From Bacteroidales bacterium (GTDB taxonomy: Bacteria; Bacteroidota; Bacteroidia; Bacteroidales; ML635J-15), in NCBI GenBank assembly GCA_028686735.1, contig JAQUBO010000016.1, forward strand, positions 1 to 38,004: DNA of 38,004 bases. The letters run 5' to 3'. Within the stretch, counting starts at the first letter, position 1, and each line of letters opens with the position of its first letter. This document shows positions 7,740 to 16,466 of the stretch, piece by piece. The translations under genes and the position numbers were made by a program. The notes below the pieces were generated by a model. The model was not told the DNA's origin, ran no database searches, and saw only the letters and a list, made by a program, of their open reading frames with translations.

Positions 7740-8458
7740 AACTTGGCAAATGGATAGGCGGAGGCCTAGGTTGGGCTTTTGGAGGACCAATTGGTGCACT
7801 TTTTGGTTTTTTTATAGGCTCATTTTTTGATAATGCTAGAATAAGGACTTCGGCACTAAAGGCTGGAGGTCAAACTCAAAGAGGCGATTTTATGCTCACT
7901 TTTTTGGTGCTTTCAGCAGCAATAATGAAAGCCGACCGAGTTGTAAAAAAAAGTGAACTCGAATTTGTAAAAAGATTTTTGCTCTCAAATTTCTCGGAGG
8001 TTGAAACTAAAAAAGCCTTACAAATACTCAAAGACTTATTAGAAAAAGATATTCCACTTGATGATGTTTGTCAACAAGTACGCAGGAATATGAGCAATCC
8101 ATTAAAATTGCAAATATTACATTATTTGTTTGGTATTTCTGCTGCCGATGGCGTGGTGCACAAAGACGAAATAAATCTCATCGAACAAATCGCTAGAAAA
8201 ATTGGATTAACGCAACACGAATATAAATCGGTAATGTCAATGTTTGTTCCAGAAACAGACTCTTCGTACGAAATTCTTGGAATAGATAAAAATGCTACTA
8301 ATGATGATATCAAAAAAGCATATCGGAGTATGGCAATAAAGCATCACCCAGACAAAGTCGCATCAATGGGGAAAGACATAGAAAATGCTGCAAAAAAGAA
8401 ATTCCAGGCTATAAACGAGGCTTATAATAAAATAAAAACTGAACGAGGGATTAAATAA
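7733..8458 (+). CDS. TerB/DnaJ-domain co-chaperone (DjlA-like)
   Basis: A 241-residue protein with a Gly-rich N-terminal hydrophobic segment ([24 protein letters not shown], possible membrane insertion), a central TerB-like helical domain ([23 protein letters not shown] ... [17 protein letters not shown]) and a C-terminal J domain with the HPD motif in IKHHPDKVA. The order matches DjlA, a membrane-linked DnaK co-chaperone. It is the last gene of the operon and overlaps coaE by 7 bp. Confidence 0.9.
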   Translation: MVKLGKWIGGGLGWAFGGPIGALFGFFIGSFFDNARIRTSALKAGGQTQRGDFMLTFLVLSAAIMKADRVVKKSELEFVKRFLLSNFSEVETKKALQILKDLLEKDIPLDDVCQQVRRNMSNPLKLQILHYLFGISAADGVVHKDEINLIEQIARKIGLTQHEYKSVMSMFVPETDSSYEILGIDKNATNDDIKKAYRSMAIKHHPDKVASMGKDIENAAKKKFQAINEAYNKIKTERGIK

Positions 8459-8463
8459 AATAA

Positions 8464-8660
8464 TACCGATTTTATTTTCTAATATTAGAATTCGTTTCAA
8501 TTGTTTTTAGTTCATACCACAATTAAGCCCACCAACTCCCATAATAATATTTTTTCCATTAATAATACATAGCAGAAAAAATACCAAGTTTGCCTATAGT
8601 TTCATTAGCTTCTTTTAAAATCGCCAGTTTTTGCTCATTTGTAAATTTTGTTTCCTTTAT
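8464..8660 (-). pseudogene. Decayed IS3-type transposase OrfA fragment
   Basis: Translated on the minus strand, this intergenic DNA reads KETKFTNEQKLAILKEANETIGK and LGIFSAMYY, then a stop, then WKK. This is the pattern of the helix-turn-helix OrfA of IS3-family elements (RFT..Q...ILKEA...GIS.ATYY.WK). In another frame it continues with GVGGLNCGMN and, after a stop, KQLKRILILEN, resembling the following YGG..VS..KRLKELEEEN region. The expected ATG is ATA, and there is at least one internal stop and frame change. There is no OrfB. It is a non-functional insertion-sequence relic, recognised by eye. Confidence 0.6.
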
Positions 8661-8847
8661 AACGACAAACTTAATTATATTTTTTAAACTATAATCTTGT
8701 CTGATTATTTAAGGGGCTAAAACACATGTTATATAAACTCTAAATCACAAAGCAAAATCTATTTACTATCAAACCGCTGATTACCAGCAGCTTAAAACAC
8801 ACATACTTAATATGGCATTAAATTTGATAATTTTGCATCAAATATTA
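8661..8847. other. Non-coding remainder between the relic and the DUF5606 gene
   Basis: No gene is visible. The right end carries alternating copies of ATTTGAT/ATCAAAT at about 8822, 8837 and 8847, which could be an operator next to the DUF5606 promoter or chance in AT-rich DNA. The 12-mer ATATTAGAATTC occurs once inside the relic (around 8482) and once just upstream of the promoter (around 8853). Confidence 0.4.
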
Positions 8848-8877
8848 TTTGATATTAGAATTCAAATACTACATTTG
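8848..8877 (+). promoter_or_regulatory. Promoter of the DUF5606 gene
   Basis: TTTG at 8848-8851 and TACATTTG at 8870-8877 are separated by 18 nt, a near-ideal Bacteroidota promoter. The ATG at 8899 lies 21 nt downstream. Confidence 0.75.
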
Positions 8878-8898
8878 TAAAAATAAAATTTTTAAATT

Positions 8899-9369
8899 AT
8901 GTTTTTAGACGGAATATTAGCAATAGCGGAACAACAGGGACTTTTTAAATTAGTTTCTAAAGGAAAAAATAACGTAATTGTAGAATCTATGACTACTGGT
9001 AAACGCATGCCAGCATTTGCAACATCACGCATTAGCACTCTTGAAGACGTTGCGATTTACACTTCAGATGAAGATGTCCCATTATCAAAAATATTTGTAA
9101 GTATCTTTGAAAAATTTGAAGGCGAAAAGGTACTTCAAAACAAACCAACAAGTAAAGATTACAAAGAATTTATGGAGACAGTACTTCCTGATTTTGATAA
9201 AGACAGAGTTTATGTTTCTGACATTAAAAAAGTGGTAAACTGGTATAATGCACTTATCGACTTTAAAATAATCACAGCAGAAAGCATTAAACAAGATTTG
9301 GAAGAAGAAACAAAACAAGAAACAGAAGAAACAAAAGAACCAAAAGAAGATAATACCGAAAAAGTATAA
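8899..9369 (+). CDS. DUF5606 family protein
   Basis: A 156-residue protein of the DUF5606 family, which appears restricted to Bacteroidota. The start MFLDGILAIAEQQGLFKLVSKGKNNVIVES and the following MPAFATSRISTLEDVAIYT are characteristic. The middle, YKEFMETVLPDFDKDRVYVSDIKKVVNWYNAL, is helical. The last ~25 residues are a Glu/Lys/Thr low-complexity tail (ETKQETEETKEPKEDN). It has no signal peptide, so it is cytoplasmic. The function is unknown. It is monocistronic and convergent with the xdh operon. Confidence 0.85.
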   Translation: MFLDGILAIAEQQGLFKLVSKGKNNVIVESMTTGKRMPAFATSRISTLEDVAIYTSDEDVPLSKIFVSIFEKFEGEKVLQNKPTSKDYKEFMETVLPDFDKDRVYVSDIKKVVNWYNALIDFKIITAESIKQDLEEETKQETEETKEPKEDNTEKV

Positions 9370-9417
9370 ATCGGTTTATAATCCATGTTAATATTGCTGT
9401 GAAAAATAAGGCTTTTC

Positions 9418-9435
9418 ATACAAATATTTTTGTAT
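9418..9435. terminator. Possible bidirectional hairpin between convergent genes
   Basis: ATACAAA-TATT-TTTGTAT forms a perfect 7-pair stem with a 4-nt loop between the ends of the DUF5606 gene and xdhB. The stem is AT-rich and lacks a good T-run, so termination is only a guess from position. Confidence 0.3.
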
Positions 9436-9477
9436 AATTTTGCGTATCTGATAACTTTTTACAGTTTACAGAAAATC

Positions 9478-11775
9478 TTATTTTGTCAAACCATCAATTG
9501 CTAATAAAATATTTTCGTTAGTAGCAGGCAAAGTAAGATTTGGTTGTATTGTATGATTACAAACAGAAGCTAAAGCATATTTTATAGCAAACCAAACCGA
9601 CATCCCTAACATAAATGGAGGTTCGCCAACAGCTTTACTTCGCCGAATAGTATTATAATTTGGATAATTTTCTAAAAGTTTCACTCTAAAATCTTGAGGT
9701 ATATCACGAACGCCTGGTATTTTATAAGTATCTGGAGAATAATTTAATAAATTTCCTTTATCATCATACTTCATTTCTTCACCAGTAACCCATCCCATTC
9801 CTTGCACAAAAGCACCTTCAATTTGTCCAATATCAATATTAGGTAAAACAGACTCACCCACATCGTGCAAAATATCTGTACGCAAAACAGTTAAGCTACC
9901 AGTTAAAATATCAACACTAACCTCTGACACTCCCATACCAAAAGCATAGTAATGAAAAGGATTTCCTTTACCACCAGCCCTATCGAAATGGATATCAGGA
10001 GTACGATAAAAACCAGTAGCACTTAAACTGATTTGAGCTATATATGCTTTCTTGATTAACTCCTCAAATTTATATTTTATTTGGCTATAATTTTTATCAT
10101 ATATCAAATCTGACTCAAAAACAATATCTTGAGGTTTAGAAGACATTTGATGCTCATTTTTTAGTAAATCAGCCGTAAAATCAGCCAAGCGTTTTTTTAA
10201 TTTTCCGATTCCATTTTTCACTGCCATACCATTCAAATCTGTACCTGATGAAGCCGCAGTTGCAGAAGTATTAGGCACTTTAGAAGTGTTTGTAGCATTG
10301 ATTTTAATTCGACTTAAAGAAACTCCAAATTCTAGAGCCGCAATTGTTCTAATTTTCGTAAAAAGCCCCTGTCCCATCTCTGTCCCACCATGATTAACAA
10401 GAATTGTTCCGTCGTTATACACATTTATTAACGCCCCTGCTTGATTTAAAAAAGCAGTTGTAAAAGAAATTCCGAACTTAACAGGCGTTAATGCTATTCC
10501 CTTTTTCTCAAAATCATTTTCTTTATTAAACTTATCAATTTCTAGCTTTCGTTTTACATAATTCGATGATTTAATAATTTGGTCATATATTACATAAAGC
10601 CTATTATGATTAAGTTTTGTTTGGTAAGGGGTCATATTTTTATCATCGATGCCATAAAAATTTTCCTTTTGAACCTCGACAGTATCTTTTTTTAATGCAA
10701 AAGCAATTTTATCAATAATATTTTCGATACAAAAAATCCCTTGAGGAGCTCCAAAGCCTCTAAAAGCGACATTTGATGGTAAGTTTGTCTTCATAGGTTT
10801 TGCAACAATCTTCATATTGGGTATAAAATATGCATTTTCGGCATGCAACATTCCACGCTCAAGAATAGCCATTGTTAAGTCAGTAGCATAACCTCCATTC
10901 AAATAATGTCTAATATCAGCAGCAATAATTTTCCCTTTATCGTCAAATCCGACTTTATACTTATAATAATATGGGTGTCTTTTGCCAGTAATTTTTTGAT
11001 CGATATCTCTAAAAAGCCTTAATTTTACTGGACGGTTGGTTTTAACAGCCAACAACGAAGACCATGCTGCCAAATGATTAGCTTGTGTTTCTTTTCCACC
11101 AAAAGCTCCTCCCATACGACGGCACTCCAGTTCAACTTCATGTTTCCCAATGCCTAAAACCTCAGCAATAATTGTTTGAGTTTCAGAGGGATGTTGAGTA
11201 GAACAATATGCCTTTATCTCATTACCTTCTCCTGGTATAGTCAAACAAATTTGAGTTTCGAGATACCAATGTTCCTGTCCTCCAGATTCAAATTCTCCTT
11301 CCAATATGTGCGTTGAAGATGCAAATCCAGCATTTATATCACCAATCTCAATTTTGCGTTCAGGCTGCAATAATGAATTGTTTTCAATAGCGTCTTTTAT
11401 AGTTAAAACTGGTTTTAATATTTCATATTCCACCTCAATAAAATCCATTGCTTCATCAGCAGCTCTTTGATTTTCAGCTGCAATAATAAACATCGCTTGC
11501 CCAACACATTCAACTATATTTTCAGCTAAAACAAGCTCATCATGAAAAACTGGTCCCATTTGATTTCGTCCTGGAATATCTTTATACGATAAAACAGCAT
11601 GCACACCTCTTACTTTTTTTGCTTTATCAAGATTAAAAGATAAAATTTTAGCATGAGCATGAGGGCTTGTATAAATATAAGCATGCAATAATCTATCTGA
11701 TACAAGCATATCATCAATATATATTGCTTCGCCACTTACTTGATATTTTGCTGATTCATGTTGTATATTTTTCAT
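9478..11775 (-). CDS. xdhB: Xanthine dehydrogenase, molybdopterin-binding subunit XdhB
   Basis: A 765-residue molybdenum hydroxylase large subunit that hydroxylates purines (hypoxanthine or xanthine to urate). The N-terminal domain starts SAKYQVSGEAIYIDDM and the Moco-binding part contains GGAFGGKETQ. Three residues known in bovine and Rhodobacter enzymes to act on purines are conserved: E229 in GGKETQ, R339 in AFRGFGAPQG, and the base E718 in VGEPPFM. This favours a true xanthine dehydrogenase over CO dehydrogenase or aldehyde oxidoreductase. It is the last gene of the minus-strand xdhC-xdhA-xdhB unit, 155 bp after xdhA; that gap contains two hairpins. Confidence 0.93.
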   Translation of the reverse strand: MKNIQHESAKYQVSGEAIYIDDMLVSDRLLHAYIYTSPHAHAKILSFNLDKAKKVRGVHAVLSYKDIPGRNQMGPVFHDELVLAENIVECVGQAMFIIAAENQRAADEAMDFIEVEYEILKPVLTIKDAIENNSLLQPERKIEIGDINAGFASSTHILEGEFESGGQEHWYLETQICLTIPGEGNEIKAYCSTQHPSETQTIIAEVLGIGKHEVELECRRMGGAFGGKETQANHLAAWSSLLAVKTNRPVKLRLFRDIDQKITGKRHPYYYKYKVGFDDKGKIIAADIRHYLNGGYATDLTMAILERGMLHAENAYFIPNMKIVAKPMKTNLPSNVAFRGFGAPQGIFCIENIIDKIAFALKKDTVEVQKENFYGIDDKNMTPYQTKLNHNRLYVIYDQIIKSSNYVKRKLEIDKFNKENDFEKKGIALTPVKFGISFTTAFLNQAGALINVYNDGTILVNHGGTEMGQGLFTKIRTIAALEFGVSLSRIKINATNTSKVPNTSATAASSGTDLNGMAVKNGIGKLKKRLADFTADLLKNEHQMSSKPQDIVFESDLIYDKNYSQIKYKFEELIKKAYIAQISLSATGFYRTPDIHFDRAGGKGNPFHYYAFGMGVSEVSVDILTGSLTVLRTDILHDVGESVLPNIDIGQIEGAFVQGMGWVTGEEMKYDDKGNLLNYSPDTYKIPGVRDIPQDFRVKLLENYPNYNTIRRSKAVGEPPFMLGMSVWFAIKYALASVCNHTIQPNLTLPATNENILLAIDGLTK

Positions 11776-11784
11776 AAGTTTATT

Positions 11785-11806
11785 TTTAACTTGCGAGTAA
11801 GTTAAA
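11785..11806 (-). promoter_or_regulatory. Hairpin in the xdhA-xdhB intergenic gap
   Basis: TTTAACTT-GCGAGT-AAGTTAAA is a perfect 8-pair inverted repeat 10 bp upstream of the xdhB start codon. A second small one, TACGA...TCGTA (GCTACGAGTTAGC), sits next to it. In the mRNA it would lie in the leader of xdhB and could influence processing or translation, or it may be a decayed repeat. The 155-bp gap itself is long for an otherwise compact operon. Confidence 0.4.
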
Positions 11807-11930
11807 GCTACGAGTTAGCACTTCGTACTTAAAACTATTGCTTACTATAAAATTTACCACTTTCCTCTCTATTACGATAATCATTTTTAAAGTTCTACTT
11901 TTCCTCATTATTTTCAAACTACTCTCATCC

Positions 11931-13391
11931 CTACTTCACTTTTTCAGTTTCTGACCAAAATTTTAACAATAAATTTTTGGCCATAATATTTCTAGCTTTT
12001 TCTCCTGATCTTGCATCCGAAATAGGTTTAAAATCTTTCACTAGTTCTTTCATAGCCAACTCAACATTATTTCTGTTCCATTCTTTACCCATTAGATATT
12101 TCTCAGTATTAATTGCTCTTTTAGTCCAAGCAGCCATACCGCCATAAAAAGCACAAATATTTTTCACTTTGCCAGCTTCTAGTTTTAACGAAAAACATGC
12201 ACTTACTGTGGCTATATCCAAATCTTTTCTCTTACTAATTTTATAGGATTTAATTATTATCTCTTTAGTAGGAAAAGGCACATAAACTTCAGTAATCAAC
12301 TCATCAACATTACATTTAGTTTGTCTATAACCTGTAATGAAATCACGAAGTTTAATTGTTCGTTTAGCATTTACACTTTCGAGTGTCAACTCCGTATCAT
12401 AAGCCATTAAGACTGGAATTGCATCTCCAATTGGCGAAGCGGAGCCCAAATTACCTCCCAAACATGCTCTATTTCGTATTTGCCGAGAGCCAAACACACA
12501 CAACATATCATAAAGTGCATCTAATTTCCCTCTACAATTTTGTCGAACATCTTCTAAGCTATAATTTGCTCCAAATATATAAGCATTATCGGTTTCTATT
12601 TTAAATTTAAGATCCTTCACTAGCGATATATCAATAATATTTGGAATTAACTCGTTCTTTTTCGTAACACGTAAAGCCACATCAGTTTCTCCAGATACTA
12701 TTACCGCTTGTGGATTTTCTTTTCGTAGTTTAAGAGCTTCTTTTTTAAAAAATGGTAAATAATACTTTTGTTCTGAATTAGAGATAAATATAGTTTCAGT
12801 CTTATTAATAGAATTAAGTAATGCGACAGTTTCTTTTTCAGATTTATCAATAATATCTTCAGTTTTATTACTGCAAACATATTCTGCAGCATCTATAATT
12901 GGACGATAACCTGTGCAACGACACAAATTTCCAGCAATTGCATCTGTAACTTCAGTTTTATTAGGAATATGATTTTGTTTATATAAAGCATAAATTGACA
13001 TCACAAACCCTGGAGTACAAAACCCACATTGTGAGCCGTCAAATTCATATAAAGCTTTTTGAACTGGGTGAAGATTATCTGAATTACCAATATTTTCTGT
13101 TGTAATAACCTGTTTACCATGTATTGAGGGCAAAAATATCAAACAAGAATCAAAAGCTCGATACTGAATTTTGTCCGAATTAATTTCGCCAATAACAATT
13201 GTACACGCACCACAATCGCCTTCACCACACCCCTCTTTCACACTTTTATGAGTAGGTAAAGACCGAAGATAATGAAGTAAAGTTGTGGTTGGTGTGTATT
13301 CAGAATCGTTAAAATCTATAATTTGAATTTTTCCATCTAAAACAAAGGATATTTTATTATCTAAATTCATAATTTCGTTTTTAAATATCAT
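11931..13391 (-). CDS. xdhA: Xanthine dehydrogenase, FeS/FAD subunit XdhA
   Basis: A 486-residue electron-transfer subunit. It combines a plant-type 2Fe-2S ferredoxin domain (GCGEGDCGACT), a second helical 2Fe-2S domain (SQCGFCTPGFVMS and GNLCRCTGYRPI), and a FAD-binding domain (IVSGETDVALRV; RNRACLGGNLGSASPIGDAIPVL) with a CO-dehydrogenase-flavoprotein-type C-terminus. Fusion of FeS and FAD parts matches Rhodobacter-type XdhA. If translation starts at 13391 it overlaps the end of xdhC; the in-frame ATG at 13370 (MNLDNKISFVLDGK) fits the usual start of the ferredoxin domain better and is a real alternative. Confidence 0.93.
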   Translation of the reverse strand: MIFKNEIMNLDNKISFVLDGKIQIIDFNDSEYTPTTTLLHYLRSLPTHKSVKEGCGEGDCGACTIVIGEINSDKIQYRAFDSCLIFLPSIHGKQVITTENIGNSDNLHPVQKALYEFDGSQCGFCTPGFVMSIYALYKQNHIPNKTEVTDAIAGNLCRCTGYRPIIDAAEYVCSNKTEDIIDKSEKETVALLNSINKTETIFISNSEQKYYLPFFKKEALKLRKENPQAVIVSGETDVALRVTKKNELIPNIIDISLVKDLKFKIETDNAYIFGANYSLEDVRQNCRGKLDALYDMLCVFGSRQIRNRACLGGNLGSASPIGDAIPVLMAYDTELTLESVNAKRTIKLRDFITGYRQTKCNVDELITEVYVPFPTKEIIIKSYKISKRKDLDIATVSACFSLKLEAGKVKNICAFYGGMAAWTKRAINTEKYLMGKEWNRNNVELAMKELVKDFKPISDARSGEKARNIMAKNLLLKFWSETEKVK

Positions 13392-14142
13392 TTTTCACGT
13401 CTATCAATTTAGCCACAATACTAACCGCAATTTCTTCGGGGGTTTCGCATTTTATTCGGATACCAATTGGCATATCAATTTTATTAATTTTATCTTCAGA
13501 CAATATTTTTTTTTCAAGAAGTTGATTTTTAGCTTGACGAACTTTTGTTTTACTACCAATCATACCAAGATATTTATAAGGTTTCTTGCATACCTTACTC
13601 AAAACCTCAAAATCATGCTTATGCTCGTGAGTCATAATGGTCACAAATGTTTTATCATTAAAATCGGCAGTATTTATAAACTCGACAAAATCTCCATTAA
13701 AAACATTTAACAAATTTATATCGTAATCATCAAAAATATTGTCTCTTTCGTCAATTATAGTAATTTGAAAATCAAATTTTACCGCTAAATTAGAAAGTGC
13801 TTTCCCCACATGCCCTGCACCAAAAATATATAAGTTTGGTTTATTTGCTAAAGCCTCAATATAAACTTGCATATCTCCGCCGCATTCCATTTGAAGATCA
13901 TCTTTTAGATTATAATCATATAATATTGGTTGCCCAGTTTTTATGACATCTATAGCTCTTTTAATAGTTTCGTATTCTACACTTCCTCCACCAATAGTCC
14001 CAATTATAGTTTTATCAAGCAAGACAATCATACGCGTACCAGATTTTCTTGGCGAGGAACCTTTTGTTTCTACAACAGTACACATTGCAGCAGGTTTATT
14101 GAGTCGAATTAGCTCAGCTGCCTCAAGTAATATATCTTTCAT
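13381..14142 (-). CDS. xdhC: Xanthine dehydrogenase accessory protein XdhC
   Basis: A 253-residue XdhC/CoxI-family protein that binds the molybdenum cofactor and passes the sulfurated form to the XdhB subunit. N-terminal signatures are CTVVETKGSSPRKSGTRM and GTIGGGSVEYE; the C-terminal half is a Rossmann-like domain with LYIFGAGHVGKALSNLA, TIIDERD and YLGMIGSKTKVRQ. It is first in the minus-strand operon and overlaps xdhA. An exact TAACTTTG promoter lies just upstream. Confidence 0.93.
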   Translation of the reverse strand: MKDILLEAAELIRLNKPAAMCTVVETKGSSPRKSGTRMIVLLDKTIIGTIGGGSVEYETIKRAIDVIKTGQPILYDYNLKDDLQMECGGDMQVYIEALANKPNLYIFGAGHVGKALSNLAVKFDFQITIIDERDNIFDDYDINLLNVFNGDFVEFINTADFNDKTFVTIMTHEHKHDFEVLSKVCKKPYKYLGMIGSKTKVRQAKNQLLEKKILSEDKINKIDMPIGIRIKCETPEEIAVSIVAKLIDVKNDI

Positions 14143-14441
14143 TTCACTTTATTCTCGTTAAACGTACGAACAAAGTTAATAAATTTCACTTAAAAAAGGT
14201 TTAGAGATTAAAAATGATTTTGATATTTCTTTCTCCTCTATGTTTTAATCATTCGAGTAAAAAAAGGAAGACTTGCAATATATTCCTACTCCTAAATACA
14301 TATTAACCAACAAATTACGTAAACTAATACTTGATTTTTAGTTATTAAATAATACAAGTACAATTATTAAATTCAAATTTGTTTGCTTTAACAGATGATA
14401 AAAGCAAAACCAAAAGTTTCAACATCAATGCAAATATCCTT
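14143..14441. other. Intergenic region between mltG and xdhC
   Basis: 299 bp with no gene on either strand. The left end holds the xdhC promoter (TAACTTTG at 14171-14178, minus strand). I see no convincing terminator for mltG, repeat or RNA structure in the rest. Confidence 0.5.
14171..14178 (-). promoter_or_regulatory. xdhC operon promoter -7 box
   Basis: The minus strand reads TAACTTTG, an exact TAnnTTTG match, 28 nt upstream of the xdhC ATG. A -33 TTTG box is not evident. No purine-responsive operator is recognisable. Confidence 0.55.
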
Positions 14442-15482
14442 TTATCTCCCTATGTTTCTTAAAGCATTATGATATTTCCTTGCATTTGCATTATGTTGAG
14501 ATAATGATGAAGCAAAAACATGATATCCTGAAAAATCATCTTTAGCACAAAAATAATAATAAGAATGATTTTCATAATTTAGCACTGCATCTATTGAGGA
14601 GGTTGATGGAATACAAATAGGACCAGGAGGTAATCCAGCATACATATAAGTATTATAAGGCGAATCAATTTTAAGATGTCTATTTAAGACTCGTTTTAGT
14701 GTAAAATCGCCAACTGCAAAAACTACAGTAGGGTCAGCTTGTAGTAGCATACCTTTTTTTAACCGATTTATGTAAACTCCTGCCATTCGAGTTTTTTCGT
14801 CATTCTTCTGAGTTTCTTTTTCTATAATTGAGGCTAGCGTACTTACTTCAGATTGCGTCATATTCAAATTTGCTGCTTTTTGTTTACGGTCATCTGTCCA
14901 AAACTTTTTGTATTCTACTGCCATACGCTCTACGAAGTTTTCTGCGGTTGTATTCCAGTAAAATTCATAGGTATTAGGAATAAACATTGCAGAAAAAGTT
15001 TTATTATTAAATCCATATTTAGATGCAGTTTCATCATCCATTAATAAATTTACAATTTCGGTTGAATCAGCCTCTATATAAACAGCTACTTTTCCTGCTA
15101 AAATAGGCAAACTCCTAAGGCTAATAAAGCTTAATCTTACAGTTGTCTGCTTTCCACTACGTAATAAATCAACAAGTTCATTATTAGACATTCCATTACT
15201 AAGTTTATATCGTCCAGGAAGAACTCGTACAGGATATTTTTTCCATTCCGCAACTTGATTAAAAGCCTCAATATCAATAACATACCCCGAAGACTCTAGT
15301 ATTTCAAGAACATCTTCATATTCGGACTCATTTGGTATATATATATATGCTACTTCTTCGTCAATTATAAGGTTTGCTGCAAAAATATAGTCATAATATT
15401 TCTTGCTAAAAATATATCCAACAATCCCAATAATTATAATTACAATAAAAATTATAAGTAATACTTTTTTCTTTTTAGTCAT
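14442..15482 (-). CDS. mltG: Endolytic transglycosylase MltG (YceG-like)
   Basis: A 346-residue inner-membrane murein lytic transglycosylase that cleaves nascent glycan strands and so sets their length. A basic N-terminus (MTKKKKV) precedes one membrane helix (LLIIFIVIIIIGIVGYIF). A LysM-like segment (YIYIPNESEYEDVLEILESSG) follows, then the catalytic YceG domain with the glutamate E221 in LASIIEKETQ and the motifs RMAGVYINRL, LQADPTVVFA, SPYNTYMYAGLPPGPICIPS and YYYFCAKDDFSGYHVFA. Length matches the family. A TATTTTTG promoter lies upstream, overlapping the promoter of the divergent GIN-domain gene. Confidence 0.95.
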   Translation of the reverse strand: MTKKKKVLLIIFIVIIIIGIVGYIFSKKYYDYIFAANLIIDEEVAYIYIPNESEYEDVLEILESSGYVIDIEAFNQVAEWKKYPVRVLPGRYKLSNGMSNNELVDLLRSGKQTTVRLSFISLRSLPILAGKVAVYIEADSTEIVNLLMDDETASKYGFNNKTFSAMFIPNTYEFYWNTTAENFVERMAVEYKKFWTDDRKQKAANLNMTQSEVSTLASIIEKETQKNDEKTRMAGVYINRLKKGMLLQADPTVVFAVGDFTLKRVLNRHLKIDSPYNTYMYAGLPPGPICIPSTSSIDAVLNYENHSYYYFCAKDDFSGYHVFASSLSQHNANARKYHNALRNIGR

Positions 15483-15502
15483 AAAAACACAAGTTTAAAT
15501 AT

Positions 15503-15510
15503 TATCTTAG
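15503..15510 (+). promoter_or_regulatory. Possible promoter of the GIN-domain lipoprotein gene
   Basis: TATCTTAG matches TAnnTTTG at seven of eight positions, 22 nt upstream of the ATG at 15533. It directly abuts the mltG -7 box on the other strand. Confidence 0.35.
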
Positions 15511-15518
15511 CAAAAATA
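15511..15518 (-). promoter_or_regulatory. mltG promoter -7 box
   Basis: The minus strand reads TATTTTTG, an exact TAnnTTTG match, 28 nt upstream of the mltG ATG at 15482. Confidence 0.5.
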
Positions 15519-15532
15519 TTTTTTTTACTGAT

Positions 15533-16273
15533 ATGAAACTGTTTTTTCTTATAATTTTTACAACAATATTATTAACATCGTGTAATACAGAGAATAACCG
15601 CTGCTTTAAGACTAATGGTGAGATAAAAACAATTGAGTTTCCAATCAATTACTATAATAGCATTAAAATAGAAAGTGATTTTGAAGTAATTCTTGAGAAC
15701 TCGTCAACATCTTCAATAACGATTACTGCTGGCGAAAATCTCATTCCGTACATTCATTACGAAATTATCAATAACGAACTTATAATAAAAGATAATAATG
15801 GATGTGATTTTTTACGTAAGCGTATCAAACCTAAAATCCATCTTAAAACTCCAATTATTGAAGAAATAACAATAGAGCAAGCGTGCGATCTCTTCACTCT
15901 CGACACATTAAGATTTAACAACTTATCAGTGCAAAACTGGGCTGGAATTTTTAATTGCAAAATGAATTTACAAGGTGATAGTCTATTCTTTAGATGCCAT
16001 GCCTCTACAGGGGATTATAGATTAACTGGTGATTGTTATTATGCTAACTTATACAATATTGGTAATGGATATTTTCGTGGCAGAACATTTTATTGTGAAT
16101 ATATGCACATATTCCACTCTTCATTAGGCACATGCGATATAAATGCAAGTAAACATATTATTCTTGCTAAAATTGAACACGGCACAGTAACATCATTTTC
16201 AGATGAATGTCCGGAGATTGAAACTTGGGGAATTGATTGGGGAGACTTATTTGTTAATTTTGGATGTAATTAG
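15533..16273 (+). CDS. GIN-domain (DUF2807) lipoprotein
   Basis: A 246-residue lipoprotein with signal peptide and lipobox LLTSC (cysteine at residue 17). The mature part has the head-GIN / DUF2807 auto-adhesin-like pattern: YYNSIKIESDFEVILENSSTSSITITAGENLIPYIHYEIINNELIIKDNNGC, followed by a right-handed beta-solenoid-like series of short strands. Four or more cysteines in the mature chain are more than usual and could form disulfides. Function in this family is not established. It is monocistronic; repeat copy 2 starts immediately at its stop codon. Confidence 0.75.
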   Translation: MKLFFLIIFTTILLTSCNTENNRCFKTNGEIKTIEFPINYYNSIKIESDFEVILENSSTSSITITAGENLIPYIHYEIINNELIIKDNNGCDFLRKRIKPKIHLKTPIIEEITIEQACDLFTLDTLRFNNLSVQNWAGIFNCKMNLQGDSLFFRCHASTGDYRLTGDCYYANLYNIGNGYFRGRTFYCEYMHIFHSSLGTCDINASKHIILAKIEHGTVTSFSDECPEIETWGIDWGDLFVNFGCN

Positions 16274-16466
16274 TGTATATCTATAATGTGTGATTTCAGC
16301 ATTTCACCACTGGCTAACGGATCAATATATTGCGTTATGCTTGCATTGGCAAGCCTTGAGTCAAACATTATAGCTTAGACACTTAGCTTTATTAACAAAT
16401 ACTAAAGATTAACCCCGTCCAGCAGTTGGCGAAAAATGATTAAAGTGATATTGTTATGTACAAACC
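16274..16466 (+). repeat. Dispersed intergenic element, copy 2
   Basis: This copy matches 3433-3610 in the same orientation (about 72% over the 107-column core by hand). It too starts at the stop codon of the preceding gene, here the GIN-domain lipoprotein. The inverted repeat that is perfect in copy 1 is only partly kept (ATCAAT against ATTGGC), so the fold is not strictly conserved. A later segment CCGTCCAGCAGTTGGCG has no counterpart in copy 1. Confidence 0.7.

Noticed and set aside
9085-9419. Two minus-strand ORFs over the DUF5606 gene
   Set aside because: They are composition-driven shadows of a clear DUF5606 coding frame with a strong promoter.
13943-14161. Plus-strand ORF inside xdhC
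   Set aside because: It is antisense to conserved XdhC sequence with no similarity to a known family.
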